Assembly (NCBI GenBank): GCA_963815375.1 | Contig: CAWFGX010000005.1 | Coordinates: 1,240,001 to 1,304,000, forward strand | From: JASHPR01 sp963815375 | GTDB lineage: Bacteria; Actinomycetota; Actinomycetes; Streptosporangiales; Streptosporangiaceae | Direction of reading: 5' to 3' | Length of the DNA stretch: 64,000 bases | Program-made: the position numbers and the translations under genes | Part shown: positions 34,237-44,584 of the stretch, one piece after another | How the letters are laid out: each line of letters opens with the position of its first letter | How positions within the stretch are numbered: the first letter of the stretch is position 1 | The notes under the pieces: model-generated | What the model was told of the DNA's origin: nothing | Seen by the model: only the letters and a program-made list of their open reading frames with translations | The model's database searches: none

Positions 34237-35331
34237 TCACGCGGGTGCCCGGCCTGGCCTCAGCCATGCCGACACATAGGACTGCCAGTCCTGGGGCGTC
34301 GAGCTGTAGTCGGCGAACAGCGCCACACCCACGTCCCGGTGGCTGGCGTCACTCGCGGTCAGTCCCGCCCGGATACCCCGTACGGCAGCGGCCACCGTTT
34401 CCGCGGACGCGCGGTGCGCCAGGTTCGTGTAGTGGTAGCACGGGACGCCGATCAGCAGCCGGACCCTGGCCGGCACCGCGCGCAGCGCCAGGCTGGTCTG
34501 CCGCGCGACGTAGCCGCCGTACCAGGACTGGAACGGCATCGTGGTGTCGTAGGCCATCAGGTCGACCTGGTCCACATACTGGGACACCGCGGTGAGGTAC
34601 GCCGGCGTCCAGAAGACCGGGCCGACGTGAGCGAGCTGCCAGGGCAGGCGCAGCCCAGGCAGCGGCTCCAGCTTCGGCACTGACACCGACAGCGGCTCAG
34701 GGCTAGGCCGCAGCTCGTGGGTGGCCTGCAGCAGCCGCAGGTAGTCCTGGTCGCCGCTGGGCACGGGCTCGAGGTCGTAGTGGATGCCGCTGAACCCGGC
34801 CCGCAGCACGGCAGCGGCGGATGCGGTGATCGTGAGCCTGGTCGTGGCGCTGGCGAGGTTGATGTCGCCGCTGCCGAGGACTCCCGACATCCAGGCCGAC
34901 ACGCGGACCCGCGGCAGCGCCGCGCGGAACGCCGCCAGGAATGACCTGGCATCGGCGTACCGGGCCGGGTCCAGGTAGCCGTCGGCGCTCATCTGGCCGA
35001 CGAAGACGTAGACGTCGCTGATGCCCGAGTCGCTGATGCGGCCGGCCATCTGGCGGAACTGGGCCGGGGTGTACTCGCCCTGGGCCCAGATACGGCCCAT
35101 CCACAGCGCGTCGTGCCCGGACGACCGGGCCCACGCAGCCTCCGGCCCGCTGTCCATCCGCGACAGCACCAGGCCAGCGGCAAGACTGGCGGCGAGAACC
35201 ACCGTGAGCAGCGCGGCGACACCTGCGGTGACTCGCAGGGCGATCCTCCGCGCCGACCACACTGGCCGTCCTGGCGGCTTGGCCTCCAAGCCGTCAGGCC
35301 CGGCTGCTGGCATGGGCATCCTCGGGAGCAT
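34237..35331 (-). CDS. Membrane-anchored GH18-like TIM-barrel protein
   Basis: A 364-residue protein with an N-terminal transmembrane helix (ALRVTAGVAALLTVVLAASL, about residues 31-50) and an extracytoplasmic barrel. GFSGIHYDLEPVPSG resembles the GH18 DxxDxDxE strand with the acidic residues only partly kept, and VDQVDLMAYDT matches the later GH18 signature strand. It may hydrolyse or bind a glycan in the cell wall, but loss of part of the catalytic motif means a noncatalytic role is possible. Start ATG 35331. Divergent from lepA with about 50 bases between the starts. Confidence 0.7.
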   Translation of the reverse strand: MLPRMPMPAAGPDGLEAKPPGRPVWSARRIALRVTAGVAALLTVVLAASLAAGLVLSRMDSGPEAAWARSSGHDALWMGRIWAQGEYTPAQFRQMAGRISDSGISDVYVFVGQMSADGYLDPARYADARSFLAAFRAALPRVRVSAWMSGVLGSGDINLASATTRLTITASAAAVLRAGFSGIHYDLEPVPSGDQDYLRLLQATHELRPSPEPLSVSVPKLEPLPGLRLPWQLAHVGPVFWTPAYLTAVSQYVDQVDLMAYDTTMPFQSWYGGYVARQTSLALRAVPARVRLLIGVPCYHYTNLAHRASAETVAAAVRGIRAGLTASDASHRDVGVALFADYSSTPQDWQSYVSAWLRPGRAPA

Positions 35332-35383
35332 GCGACGATAGACGGCGACCCAGGCCCTGGATCCTACCTACGACCACCTGCGG

Positions 35384-37285
<1,902 letters not shown>

Positions 37286-37321
37286 TCCCAGCTGTGGGAG
37301 CGCTGGTGGCCAGCGGGCCCG

Positions 37322-37930
37322 TCAGCAGCCGGACGTGCAGTTTGGCTGTACCTGCTGAGCCGCATGAATGATAAAGGCGATGAGGAAGCCGCCCAGGAGG
37401 ACGCCGACGCAGCCAATAACGATGCCCGCGATGGCCATGCCTGTTCCCTGCTGGCCTCTGGACTTGATCTGATGGAGCGCCCCTATTCCGAGCGCGATCG
37501 CCACGAGGCCGGGGAGCACCCACACGATTAGCTGGGCCAGGCTGCATACGAGCGAAGCGATCGCCAGCCCGTTGGTACTTGGCGGCGGGTACAGCCCTGG
37601 ATATCCGTACGGACCGTATTGCGGGTACGGGCCGTACTGCGGGTAGGGGCCGGGCGGCGGATACTGCCCGGGCGGCGCGAACTGGCCGGGCGGCGCGAAC
37701 TGGCCGGGCGGCGCGAACTGGCCGGGCGGCGCGAACTGGCCGGGCGGCGCGAACTGGCCTGGCGGCGCGAACTGGCCTGGGGGCGTGGCCTGGCCAGAAG
37801 GCGCGATCGGGTCCGGGGGCGCGAACTGACCCGGCGGGGCGAACTGGCCCGGGGGGGCGAACTGGCCCGGGGGCGTGGCCTGACCCGGAGTACCGAATTC
37901 GTCCGGAGGCGGTAACTGGCCCGGCGTCAT
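37322..37930 (-). CDS. DUF4190-type membrane protein with PPGQFA repeats
   Basis: A 202-residue protein. Residues 16-93 are thirteen hexapeptide units, mostly GQFAPP, followed by a Tyr/Pro/Gly-rich linker and two membrane helices (SLVCSLAQLIVWVLPGLVAI and IAGIVIGCVGVLLGGFLIAF) with the DUF4190 signature GALHQIKSRGQQGTGMAIAG between. The short tail contains two cysteines. ATG 37930 follows GGAGGACTC. The repetitive N terminus is predicted cytosolic and disordered, and may mediate clustering at the membrane. Function is unknown. It interrupts the lepA-hemW pair on the opposite strand. Confidence 0.88.
   Translation of the reverse strand: MTPGQLPPPDEFGTPGQATPPGQFAPPGQFAPPGQFAPPDPIAPSGQATPPGQFAPPGQFAPPGQFAPPGQFAPPGQFAPPGQFAPPGQYPPPGPYPQYGPYPQYGPYGYPGLYPPPSTNGLAIASLVCSLAQLIVWVLPGLVAIALGIGALHQIKSRGQQGTGMAIAGIVIGCVGVLLGGFLIAFIIHAAQQVQPNCTSGC
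37652..37885 (-). repeat. Coding 18-bp tandem repeat (13 hexapeptide units)
   Basis: Thirteen in-frame 18-bp units encode GQATPP, three GQFAPP, DPIAPS, GQATPP, six GQFAPP and GQYPPP. The six-unit run is nearly identical at DNA level, a sign of recent slippage expansion. Copy number is likely to vary between strains. Confidence 0.9.
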
Positions 37931-38062
37931 GAGTCCTCCCCGCATCCGCAGTGGCTGACAGTAGTGTCGGCGGCCGCCGCAAATGCCAGCGGTGGCGGGG
38001 GATGATCGCCAGCAGGGCAGCCCCGGCTCAGCGTAGCGCCAGCCTGGGTTTACCGTGCCGGT

Positions 38063-39286
38063 ATGTCCCCAGGACCGCCGCCGGCCGGCGACCCCGTGCC
38101 CCCGGACGGCGCGCTGCCGCCCTCCGCGCTGGACGGGCTCGGGCAGCGCCCGTTCGGCGTTTACGTGCACGTGCCGTTCTGCGTGACCAGGTGCGGTTAC
38201 TGCGACTTCAACACCTACACTGCCGACCAGCTCGGGCCAGGCGCCAGCCGGGATGCCTACGCCAGCCAGGCCATCGCGGAGATACGGCTGGCGCGGCGGG
38301 TGCTTGGAACCGCTGACGTCGGCGTCGGCAGCGTGTTCTTCGGTGGCGGGACGCCGACGCTGCTGCCGCCCAGCGACCTGGCAGAGATCCTCGCCGCGAT
38401 CGACGGCGAGTTCGGCCTGCTGCCAGGCGCGGAGGTCACCGCGGAGGCGAACCCGGAGACGGTCGACGAACGCTCCCTAGCTCAGCTGCGCCGAGGGGGT
38501 TTCACCCGCCTCTCGATCGGCATGCAGAGCGCGGCCAGCCACGTGCTGAACGTTCTGGATCGAAAGCATGAGCCGGGCCGGCCGGAAAGGTGCGTGACCT
38601 GGGCGCGTGCCGCAGGCTTTGAGCATGTCAGCCTGGACCTGATCTACGGGACCCCGGGGGAGACCGGGGAGGACTGGGAGCTGTCGCTGCGCAGCGCCCT
38701 GTCGGCGGGGCCCGACCACATCTCCGGCTACGCGCTGATCGTCGAGGAGGGAACCAGGCTGGCGGCCAGGATCGGCCGCGGCGAGCTTGCCCCACCCGAC
38801 GATGACGTTATGGCCGACAGATATCTCGCGGCCGACGAACTGCTCGCAGGCGCGGGCCTGCGCTGGTATGAGATCTCGAACTGGGCCGCTTCACCGGCCG
38901 CGCAGTGCCGCCACAACCTGCTCTACTGGACCGGCGGCGACTGGTGGGGGATCGGCCCGGGCGCGCACAGCCACGTCGGCGGGACCAGATGGTGGAACGT
39001 GCGGCACCCGCGCGGTTACGCCGAGCGGGTAGCCGCCGGCGCGAGCCCCGGCCAGGGCCGCGAGGTGCTGACCGGCGCCGAGCGCACGACCGAGCGGATC
39101 ATGCTGCTGACGCGCCTGGCGTCTGGCTGTCCACTGGACGAGCTGAGCCCGGCCGGCCGCGCCGCTGCCGCGGCCGCTGTAGCGGACGGGCTGGCCGACC
39201 CGAGCGCGCATGCCGCCGGGAGGGCGGCCCTGACACGGCCCGGCCGGCTGCTGGCCGACGCGGTCATCCGCGGGCTGACCGACTGA
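38063..39286 (+). CDS. hemW: HemW, radical SAM heme chaperone
   Basis: A 407-residue radical SAM protein. YVHVPFCVTRCGYCDFNTYT (20 residues) contains the CxxxCxxC motif for the [4Fe-4S] cluster; GGGTPTLL and MQSAASHVL are further family landmarks. It lacks the extra residues of true oxygen-independent coproporphyrinogen oxidase and is expected to deliver heme rather than make it. The TACCGT box six bases before ATG 38063 may be a -10 for a leaderless transcript. Together with cpfC, two heme-related genes occur in this window. Confidence 0.95.
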   Translation: MSPGPPPAGDPVPPDGALPPSALDGLGQRPFGVYVHVPFCVTRCGYCDFNTYTADQLGPGASRDAYASQAIAEIRLARRVLGTADVGVGSVFFGGGTPTLLPPSDLAEILAAIDGEFGLLPGAEVTAEANPETVDERSLAQLRRGGFTRLSIGMQSAASHVLNVLDRKHEPGRPERCVTWARAAGFEHVSLDLIYGTPGETGEDWELSLRSALSAGPDHISGYALIVEEGTRLAARIGRGELAPPDDDVMADRYLAADELLAGAGLRWYEISNWAASPAAQCRHNLLYWTGGDWWGIGPGAHSHVGGTRWWNVRHPRGYAERVAAGASPGQGREVLTGAERTTERIMLLTRLASGCPLDELSPAGRAAAAAAVADGLADPSAHAAGRAALTRPGRLLADAVIRGLTD

Positions 39287-39310
39287 GCCGCCGCCCGCCG
39301 GTACTGGGCG

Positions 39311-39817
39311 CTAGCGCACGATGGTGGCGCAGAGCCAGGCGGGGATCCGGCGGAAGCCGCCCCGGTCCGCGCTGAGCCCGGCCATGATCGCGTAGCCCAG
39401 GGTTGCCAGCCACAAAGCGGCGGCCACGGCGATCCCGATGACCAGAGCGACCTTGACGCTGTCCAGAGCCAGAACCCCGCCGACGACCAGGATGCAGAGG
39501 CCGTACAGCACCGCGGTGAGCGACAGGTTCAGCGCCTGGACGCTGTGACGCCGGGCATAGTCCGACGTCCGCCCCCGGAGCAGGTAGACGGCCAGCGGGA
39601 CGAGGGGGCCGAGGATAGGCACCCCGAAGTAGCCGATGGCCGCTTCGCGCCCGTTGGCGGCCGCCGTCGCCGGGCCGTCATGCGGCGTGTCCGGGCGTGC
39701 TGGGGCCGACCACGGTGGCTGCGGGCCGGGCCATGGCGGCTGCGGCACCCCCCGCCAGGCCAGCTGCGGGCCTCCGGGCTGGTGTTGGGGTGTCTGCTGC
39801 GCTGGATTGCTTGTCAT
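39311..39817 (-). CDS. DUF4870 membrane protein
   Basis: A 168-residue protein with a Pro/Trp-rich N terminus (PQPPWPGPQPPW) and a DUF4870 region: GYFGVPILGPLVPLAVYLLR, YARRHSVQALNLSLTAVLYG, then two more helices. The conserved histidine/Gln in RRHSVQALN is typical. Family members are small four-helix membrane proteins of unknown role in many actinobacteria. ATG 39817 is used; no strong ribosome site is seen. It lies between hemW (convergent) and hrcA (divergent). Confidence 0.85.
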   Translation of the reverse strand: MTSNPAQQTPQHQPGGPQLAWRGVPQPPWPGPQPPWSAPARPDTPHDGPATAAANGREAAIGYFGVPILGPLVPLAVYLLRGRTSDYARRHSVQALNLSLTAVLYGLCILVVGGVLALDSVKVALVIGIAVAAALWLATLGYAIMAGLSADRGGFRRIPAWLCATIVR

Positions 39818-39924
39818 GGATGGCTTGTCCTGGACCTCCGGCCGTTTCACGCTAGACGATGGAGGCGGTTGCGGCGAAATCGGTCTGCGCGCAGGCACCT
39901 CCCAGTATTCTGCCCGCCATAGAC

Positions 39925-39951
39925 TTGGCACTCGAAGTGGCTGAGTGCCAG
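39925..39951. promoter_or_regulatory. CIRCE heat-shock operator
   Basis: Half sites TTGGCACTC (39925-39933) and GAGTGCCAG (39943-39951) are separated by exactly nine bases, as in the CIRCE consensus TTAGCACTC-N9-GAGTGCTAA, with two mismatches per side. It lies 12 bases before the hrcA start, so HrcA should repress its own operon. Confidence 0.93.
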
Positions 39952-39962
39952 GGAGGTGACGC

Positions 39963-40976
39963 GTGCTCGACGACAGGAAACTGGCGGTGCTGCGCGCCAT
40001 CGTTCAGGACTACGTCTCCACGAACGAGCCGGTGGGCTCGAAGTCCCTGGTCGACCGGCACAATCTGGACGTTTCTCCAGCAACCATCCGCAACGACATG
40101 GCTGTTCTCGAGGAGCAGGGCTTCATCGTGCAGCCGCACACGAGCGCGGGCCGGGTGCCAACGGACAAGGGGTACAGGCTGTTCGTCGACCGGCTGTCAG
40201 CGGTCAGGCCGTTTTCCCGGGCAGAGCGCCGCGCGATCGAGACGTTCCTGTCCCGCGCCTATGACCTCGACGACGTCGTGATGCGGACGGTGCGGCTGCT
40301 CGCTCAGCTGACCCGCCAGGTGGCCGTGGTCCAGTACCCCTCGCTCACCCGGTCGTCGGTGCGGCACGTGGAACTCGTTCCGCTGACAGAGCGGCGGCTG
40401 CTTCTGGTCCTGATCACCGACACCGGCCGGGTCGAGCAGCGCACGGTCGACCTGCCGACGCTGCTCAACGAGGACTCGATCAGCCACCTGCGCGCGGTCC
40501 TGAACGCGTTCCTTGACGGCCGCAGGCTGACCGAGGTCGCGACGGTGGTCGCGGATCTGCCCGAGCGGGTAGCCCCTGACGAGCGCGCCAACGCGGCGGC
40601 CGTGTTCTCGGTCATCCTGGAGACCCTGGTCGAGCGGCACGAGGAGCGCGTGGTCGTCGGCGGTGCCTCGAACCTGACCCCCGCCGACTTCGCCCAGGGA
40701 CTGCACGAGGTCCTGGAGGCGCTTGAGGAGCAGGTTGTGCTGATGCGCCTGCTCGGCGAGTCCGGAGACCAGGAATCGCTGACTATCAGGATAGGTTCTG
40801 AGAATCAAGTGCAGGGACTGAAGAGCACCTCGCTGGTGGCGTCGAGCTACGGCTCTGGCGACCAGGCGCTGGCAAGGCTCGGCGTGCTCGGCCCGACACG
40901 GATGGACTACCCGACGGCGATGGGAGCGGTGCGCGCGGTGGCACGGTACGTGGGTCAGATCCTGGCTGAGTCGTAG
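39963..40976 (+). CDS. hrcA: Heat-inducible transcription repressor HrcA
   Basis: A 337-residue repressor. N-terminal winged helix (KLAVLRAIVQDYVSTNEPVG, then VSPATIRNDMAVLEEQGF) and the C-terminal HrcA domain with GASNL and IGSENQ. It binds CIRCE when GroEL keeps it active and releases on heat shock. GTG 39963 follows GGAGGTGACGC. The CIRCE element overlaps its promoter region, and dnaJ starts three bases after its stop, so the two form a heat-shock operon. Confidence 0.97.
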   Translation: MLDDRKLAVLRAIVQDYVSTNEPVGSKSLVDRHNLDVSPATIRNDMAVLEEQGFIVQPHTSAGRVPTDKGYRLFVDRLSAVRPFSRAERRAIETFLSRAYDLDDVVMRTVRLLAQLTRQVAVVQYPSLTRSSVRHVELVPLTERRLLLVLITDTGRVEQRTVDLPTLLNEDSISHLRAVLNAFLDGRRLTEVATVVADLPERVAPDERANAAAVFSVILETLVERHEERVVVGGASNLTPADFAQGLHEVLEALEEQVVLMRLLGESGDQESLTIRIGSENQVQGLKSTSLVASSYGSGDQALARLGVLGPTRMDYPTAMGAVRAVARYVGQILAES

Positions 40977-40978
40977 GG

Positions 40979-42115
40979 GTGGCGGTGACGAACGACTACT
41001 ACGCAACCCTGGGTGTCAGGCGCGGCGCCGACCCGGAGGAGATCAAGAAGGCCTACCGCCGCCTGGCCAGGGAGCTGCACCCGGACGTCAACCCTGACCC
41101 GGAGACCCAGGAACGCTTCAAAGAGGTCACTCAGGCTTACGAGGTCCTGTCCGACCCCGGCAAACGGCAGATGTACGACATGGGGGCCGACCCGTTCGCG
41201 CAGGCTGGGGCGGCGGGCCCGGGCGGGTTCAGCGCCGGGTTCCCGTTCAGCGACATCATGGATGCATTCTTCGGAACGGGGGCCAGTCGCGGGCCACGTA
41301 GCAGGGCCCGGCGTGGCCGCAACGGCACCTACCGGGTGGAGCTTGACCTCTCTGAGTGCGCCTTCGGCAGCACAAGGGAGCTGGTGGTCGACACCGCGGT
41401 CGTATGCCCGACGTGCTCCGGCGAGGGTACGGCCCCGGGCACCCACCCGGAGACCTGCGAGGTCTGTAACGGCCGCGGCGAGGTCAGCCAGGTCACCCAG
41501 TCGTTCCTCGGCCAGTTCATGGCGTCACGGCCGTGCCCGGTCTGCGGCGGGTTCGGGACCGTGATCCGCAGGCCGTGCCCGGAGTGTGACGGCGACGGGC
41601 GCGTGCGGACGCGCCGCACCATCAAGGTGCGGATCCCGGCCGGCGTGGAGGACGGGACCCACATCCAGCTGGCCGGCGAGGGCGAGGTCGGGCCGGGCGG
41701 CGGACCGCCAGGTGACCTGTTCCTGGAGATCGTGCAGCGGCCGCACCCGATCTTCGAGCGCGAGGGCGACGACCTGCACTGCACGGTGACGATCCCCATG
41801 ACGGCCGCTGCGCTCGGCACGACCCTGAAGGTGCAGACCCTGGACGGGCCTGCCGACGTGGACATCCGGCCCGGCAGCCAGTCTGGTCAGGCCATCCCGA
41901 TGTATGGCCAGGGAACGGCGCACCTGAACTCCTCGGGCCGGGGTGACCTGCTCATACACGTGACCGTTGAGACACCGGCCAAGCTCGAGCCCGAGCAGGA
42001 GTCGCTGCTGCGCGAACTGGCCAGAATGCGCGGCGAGGAGTCGCCGCCCGGCAAGTTCGCACCAGGCCAGCAGGGTTTCTTCTCGAGGCTGCGCGACGCG
42101 TTCAACGGCCGCTGA
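40979..42115 (+). CDS. dnaJ: Chaperone DnaJ (second type)
   Basis: A 378-residue type I J-protein. J domain with LHPDVNPDPETQERF (HPD present), Gly/Phe region, four zinc-binding repeats (CPTCSGEG, CEVCNGRG, CPVCGGFG, CPECDGDG) and C-terminal substrate domains. It delivers unfolded proteins to DnaK. The GTG at 40979 lies within three bases of the hrcA stop; a GTG at 40985 is also possible. Position after hrcA is typical of DnaJ2 in actinobacteria. Confidence 0.97.
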   Translation: MAVTNDYYATLGVRRGADPEEIKKAYRRLARELHPDVNPDPETQERFKEVTQAYEVLSDPGKRQMYDMGADPFAQAGAAGPGGFSAGFPFSDIMDAFFGTGASRGPRSRARRGRNGTYRVELDLSECAFGSTRELVVDTAVVCPTCSGEGTAPGTHPETCEVCNGRGEVSQVTQSFLGQFMASRPCPVCGGFGTVIRRPCPECDGDGRVRTRRTIKVRIPAGVEDGTHIQLAGEGEVGPGGGPPGDLFLEIVQRPHPIFEREGDDLHCTVTIPMTAAALGTTLKVQTLDGPADVDIRPGSQSGQAIPMYGQGTAHLNSSGRGDLLIHVTVETPAKLEPEQESLLRELARMRGEESPPGKFAPGQQGFFSRLRDAFNGR

Positions 42116-42128
42116 TCCGGGACCAGCG

Positions 42129-42863
42129 CTGAGACCGCCTCTCTTCCTCGCATCCAGCGCCGAGCTCGAGCAGGAGTCTTTCTCGCTGCGCGGGGCGGAG
42201 GGCTGGCACGCAGCGAAGGTGCGCCGGCTGTCCGTTGGGGAGCGCGCCGACGTGACAAACGGGACCGGCACGGTAGCAGAGTGCGTGGTGACCGGCGTCG
42301 GGCCGGGCGTGATCGAGTTCGATGTGCTGGCAAGACACGCTGAGCCGCCAGGTCAGCCGCGGGTCGTCGTCGTTCAGGCCATCCCCAAGGGCGATGCCGG
42401 GGAACTGGCGGTCGCGACGATGACTGAGGTCGGGGTTGACTCGATCGTGGCCTGGGAGGCGGAGCGCTGCGTGGCCCGGTGGCGCGGTGAGCGGGCTGGC
42501 AAGGCGCTGGCACGGTGGCAGGCGGCGGCGCGGGAGGCCGCCAAACAGTCACGCCGGGCCTGGATCCCGGAAGTGACCGGGCCGGAGGCTACGTCGGCCG
42601 TGGCGGAACGTGTGGCCGCTGCGGAACTGGCTATCCTCCTCGACCCCGACGCGCCGGACGGGCTCAGCAGCGTCGCGCTGCCGGGCGGCGGGGAGATCGT
42701 CGTGGTCGTCGGGCCGGAAGGCGGGGTGAGCCCGGCCGAGGCCGCCACCATCACAGGTGCCGGAGCGGTACCGGCCAGACTCGGGCCGACAGTGCTGCGC
42801 TCGTCCTCGGCCGGGGCGGTGGCCAGCGCCCTGGTGCTCGCCCGTTCTGGTCGCTGGGCCTGA
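42129..42863 (+). CDS. rsmE: 16S rRNA m3U1498 methyltransferase RsmE
   Basis: A 244-residue SPOUT methyltransferase for U1498 of 16S rRNA. VVVVQAIPKGDAGELAVATM, VVVGPEGGVSPAEAA and RLGPTVLRSSSAG are the knot and SAM-binding motifs. No ATG, GTG or TTG is available in frame between the dnaJ stop and the conserved N terminus RPPLFLASS. The only likely start is CTG at 42129, preceded by GGGA at six bases. An unusual start codon is therefore inferred; otherwise a sequencing or frame problem would have to be assumed. Third gene of the heat-shock operon. Confidence 0.9.
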   Translation: MRPPLFLASSAELEQESFSLRGAEGWHAAKVRRLSVGERADVTNGTGTVAECVVTGVGPGVIEFDVLARHAEPPGQPRVVVVQAIPKGDAGELAVATMTEVGVDSIVAWEAERCVARWRGERAGKALARWQAAAREAAKQSRRAWIPEVTGPEATSAVAERVAAAELAILLDPDAPDGLSSVALPGGGEIVVVVGPEGGVSPAEAATITGAGAVPARLGPTVLRSSSAGAVASALVLARSGRWA

Positions 42864-42941
42864 CGGCCGGACCCTGTCGCCTGTCCGATCCCGCTGCGAT
42901 CCCCGGACGGGCCCGCTGCCGCCTTGCGCCGCCGCTGGGGG

Positions 42942-43766
42942 TCAGCCAGCGGGCGAGCAGGAGGGCGACGGCGTCGGGGACGCCTCCGGGTCCGCGGCGC
43001 TGTGGCCCAGCTGACTGGCGCTGACCGTCTGGGCCGCGCCGCCCGTGCCTGCCTGGGCGCTCTGGCTGCCCGAACCCGACGATGTCTGGTCCGGGTTGGC
43101 GGTCTGGTCAGGGCTAGCGGTCGCGGTCGGGGTGGGCGTCGGGGTCGGGCTCGGGGTGGACGTCGGGCTCGGGCTGGGCGATGGGCTCGCGCTGGACGAG
43201 GGGCTCGGGCTAGCCGTGCCCTTCTTGGTACCCGCTGCCGACGGCGAGCAGGACGCTGATGGGCTGGCCGTCCGGCCGCGCTTGCCCGTGCCCGGTGACG
43301 CGTACGGCTGCCCCGAGCCGTTGACGCCCGTGCCGTTCTGCCCGCTGACTCCGCCGCCTTCATGGCTGCTCTGGTTTTGTGCAGCGCCCTGGGTGATCGC
43401 AGACGGCAGTCCGGAGAGCATGATTCCGGCGGCGGCCGCAATCACGACGACGGCGCTAATCGCGACGGAAGGCTGCTGCCACCACACACGGCGCCGCCTG
43501 TGCCGCGCCCCCGCACCGGCGAACCAGGCGCGCAGCGGCCCCGCCGCCGCGGGCAGCTGCCCAGCCAGCCATGTGAGCGCGGGTTCCAGCCGGGCCCCGG
43601 CGATGCCGCTTAGCCTCGCCCACAGTGCCGTCAGCCAGGCGACGCCCAGCGGACGGGGCGGCGACAGCCGGGCCCGGATTCGCGTCAGCCCGTCGGCAGC
43701 GGGCTCAAGCGAATCGGCGGCCGCGTGCAGCGCCCGGCGCAGGGCCTCCTCCTCGCGATGCGTCAT
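42942..43766 (-). CDS. Membrane partner of sigma factor, Ser/Pro/Thr-rich ectodomain
   Basis: A 274-residue protein. A short cytoplasmic N terminus (EEEALRRALHAAADSLEP) is followed by basic and Trp/Ala-rich helices, one TM helix (ISAVVVIAAAAGIMLSGLP, about residues 105-123) and a long extracytoplasmic Ser/Pro/Thr/Gly-rich tail ending PSPSCSPAG. It overlaps the sigma factor gene by four bases (ATGA). That arrangement suggests it is the anti-sigma factor, but no ZAS-type HxxxCxxC motif is present. The N-terminal EE-LR-A-HAAAD pattern recurs in the propeller protein at 61531-62853. Confidence 0.7.
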   Translation of the reverse strand: MTHREEEALRRALHAAADSLEPAADGLTRIRARLSPPRPLGVAWLTALWARLSGIAGARLEPALTWLAGQLPAAAGPLRAWFAGAGARHRRRRVWWQQPSVAISAVVVIAAAAGIMLSGLPSAITQGAAQNQSSHEGGGVSGQNGTGVNGSGQPYASPGTGKRGRTASPSASCSPSAAGTKKGTASPSPSSSASPSPSPSPTSTPSPTPTPTPTATASPDQTANPDQTSSGSGSQSAQAGTGGAAQTVSASQLGHSAADPEASPTPSPSCSPAG

Positions 43767-44362
43767 GCCTCACCTTCTAGCACGCTGCGTAGCGCAGACA
43801 TTGCCCGAGCCGTGTGACTTTTGACAGCGCCGCGGCTGATGCCCATGGCGGAGGCGATCTGGGCCTCCGACAGGTCGGCGTAGTAGCGCAGCACCACTGC
43901 CTCGCGCTGCCGAGCCGGCAGCATGCGCAGTGCGGAAACCACGGCGGACCGCTCGAGTGCAGCAATCGCCCCGTGCTCGGCGCTCGGCATGTCGGGAGCT
44001 GGCTTCGGCGCGTTCCGGTCGACCACAACGCGGTGCCGCAGCACCGAGCGGGCCCGGTTCACAACTGATTGCCGCAGGTAGGAAAGCGCCTTATCGCTGT
44101 CCCTCAGGCGGCGCCAGCCCCCGTGCATCGCCACGAACGAGTCCTGCACCACTTCCTCTGCCGTCGCCACGTCGCGCACTAGCAGCACGGCGAGGCGTAC
44201 CAGCGACCTGTAATGCGTGTTGTACAGCTCTGTCACAGCCCGGTCAGCGTCTAGCTCGGCCGTTCGCTCGGCCGTGACCGAGCCCAGGGTGGTATTCGCC
44301 ACGAGGGTTTCGGTCACGTGCATAGGACGCGCAGGCGCGCCGCCAGGTTCACCTGCTGTCAT
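43763..44362 (-). CDS. ECF-like sigma-70 family factor (SigE-like)
   Basis: A 199-residue sigma factor with regions 2 and 4 only. Region 2: YRSLVRLAVLLVRDVATAEE, VQDSFVAMHGGWRRL. Region 4: LPARQREAVVLRYYADLSEAQI, then GISRGAVKSHTARAMSALR. It should direct RNA polymerase to a small set of promoters. The partner gene overlaps its end by four bases, so the two are co-translated. Start ATG 44362; MHVTETLVAN (44323) is a possible shorter start. Divergent from the HIT gene. Confidence 0.9.
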   Translation of the reverse strand: MTAGEPGGAPARPMHVTETLVANTTLGSVTAERTAELDADRAVTELYNTHYRSLVRLAVLLVRDVATAEEVVQDSFVAMHGGWRRLRDSDKALSYLRQSVVNRARSVLRHRVVVDRNAPKPAPDMPSAEHGAIAALERSAVVSALRMLPARQREAVVLRYYADLSEAQIASAMGISRGAVKSHTARAMSALRSVLEGEA

Positions 44363-44571
44363 GTTCGGTCATAGCGCGGCCCGCGCGCAGCGTCGTATGA
44401 ACACGATCCCACCGCCCCCACACCCAATCGTGCTGGTATCGCAAGGCTGCGAGCACCCCGGAAGAGGCACTAATTCACCCGGCAGCATCTGCCAGGCCGT
44501 GAAAAGTAGCGCGCCGGGGGTTCGCAGCATTGCAACCATATAGGCCGTCGGGCAGGCGGACTAGCACAAGT

Positions 44572-44577
44572 TAATAT
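44572..44577 (+). promoter_or_regulatory. Probable -10 box of leaderless HIT gene
   Basis: TAATAT lies seven bases before ATG 44585, so the predicted transcription start is the A of the start codon. No ribosome site is present between. No -35 is evident. Confidence 0.45.
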
Positions 44578-44584
44578 TGATGAC

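Noticed and set aside
37652..37885. Regular repeats taken as a possible CRISPR array
   Set aside because: Units are contiguous, 18 bp, in frame and encode PPGQFA; there are no spacers or cas genes.
43045..43824. A 259-codon plus-strand frame opposite the Ser/Pro/Thr-rich protein
   Set aside because: Mirror of a low-complexity repeat; the minus-strand frame has a TM helix, a coupled sigma factor gene and a ribosome context.
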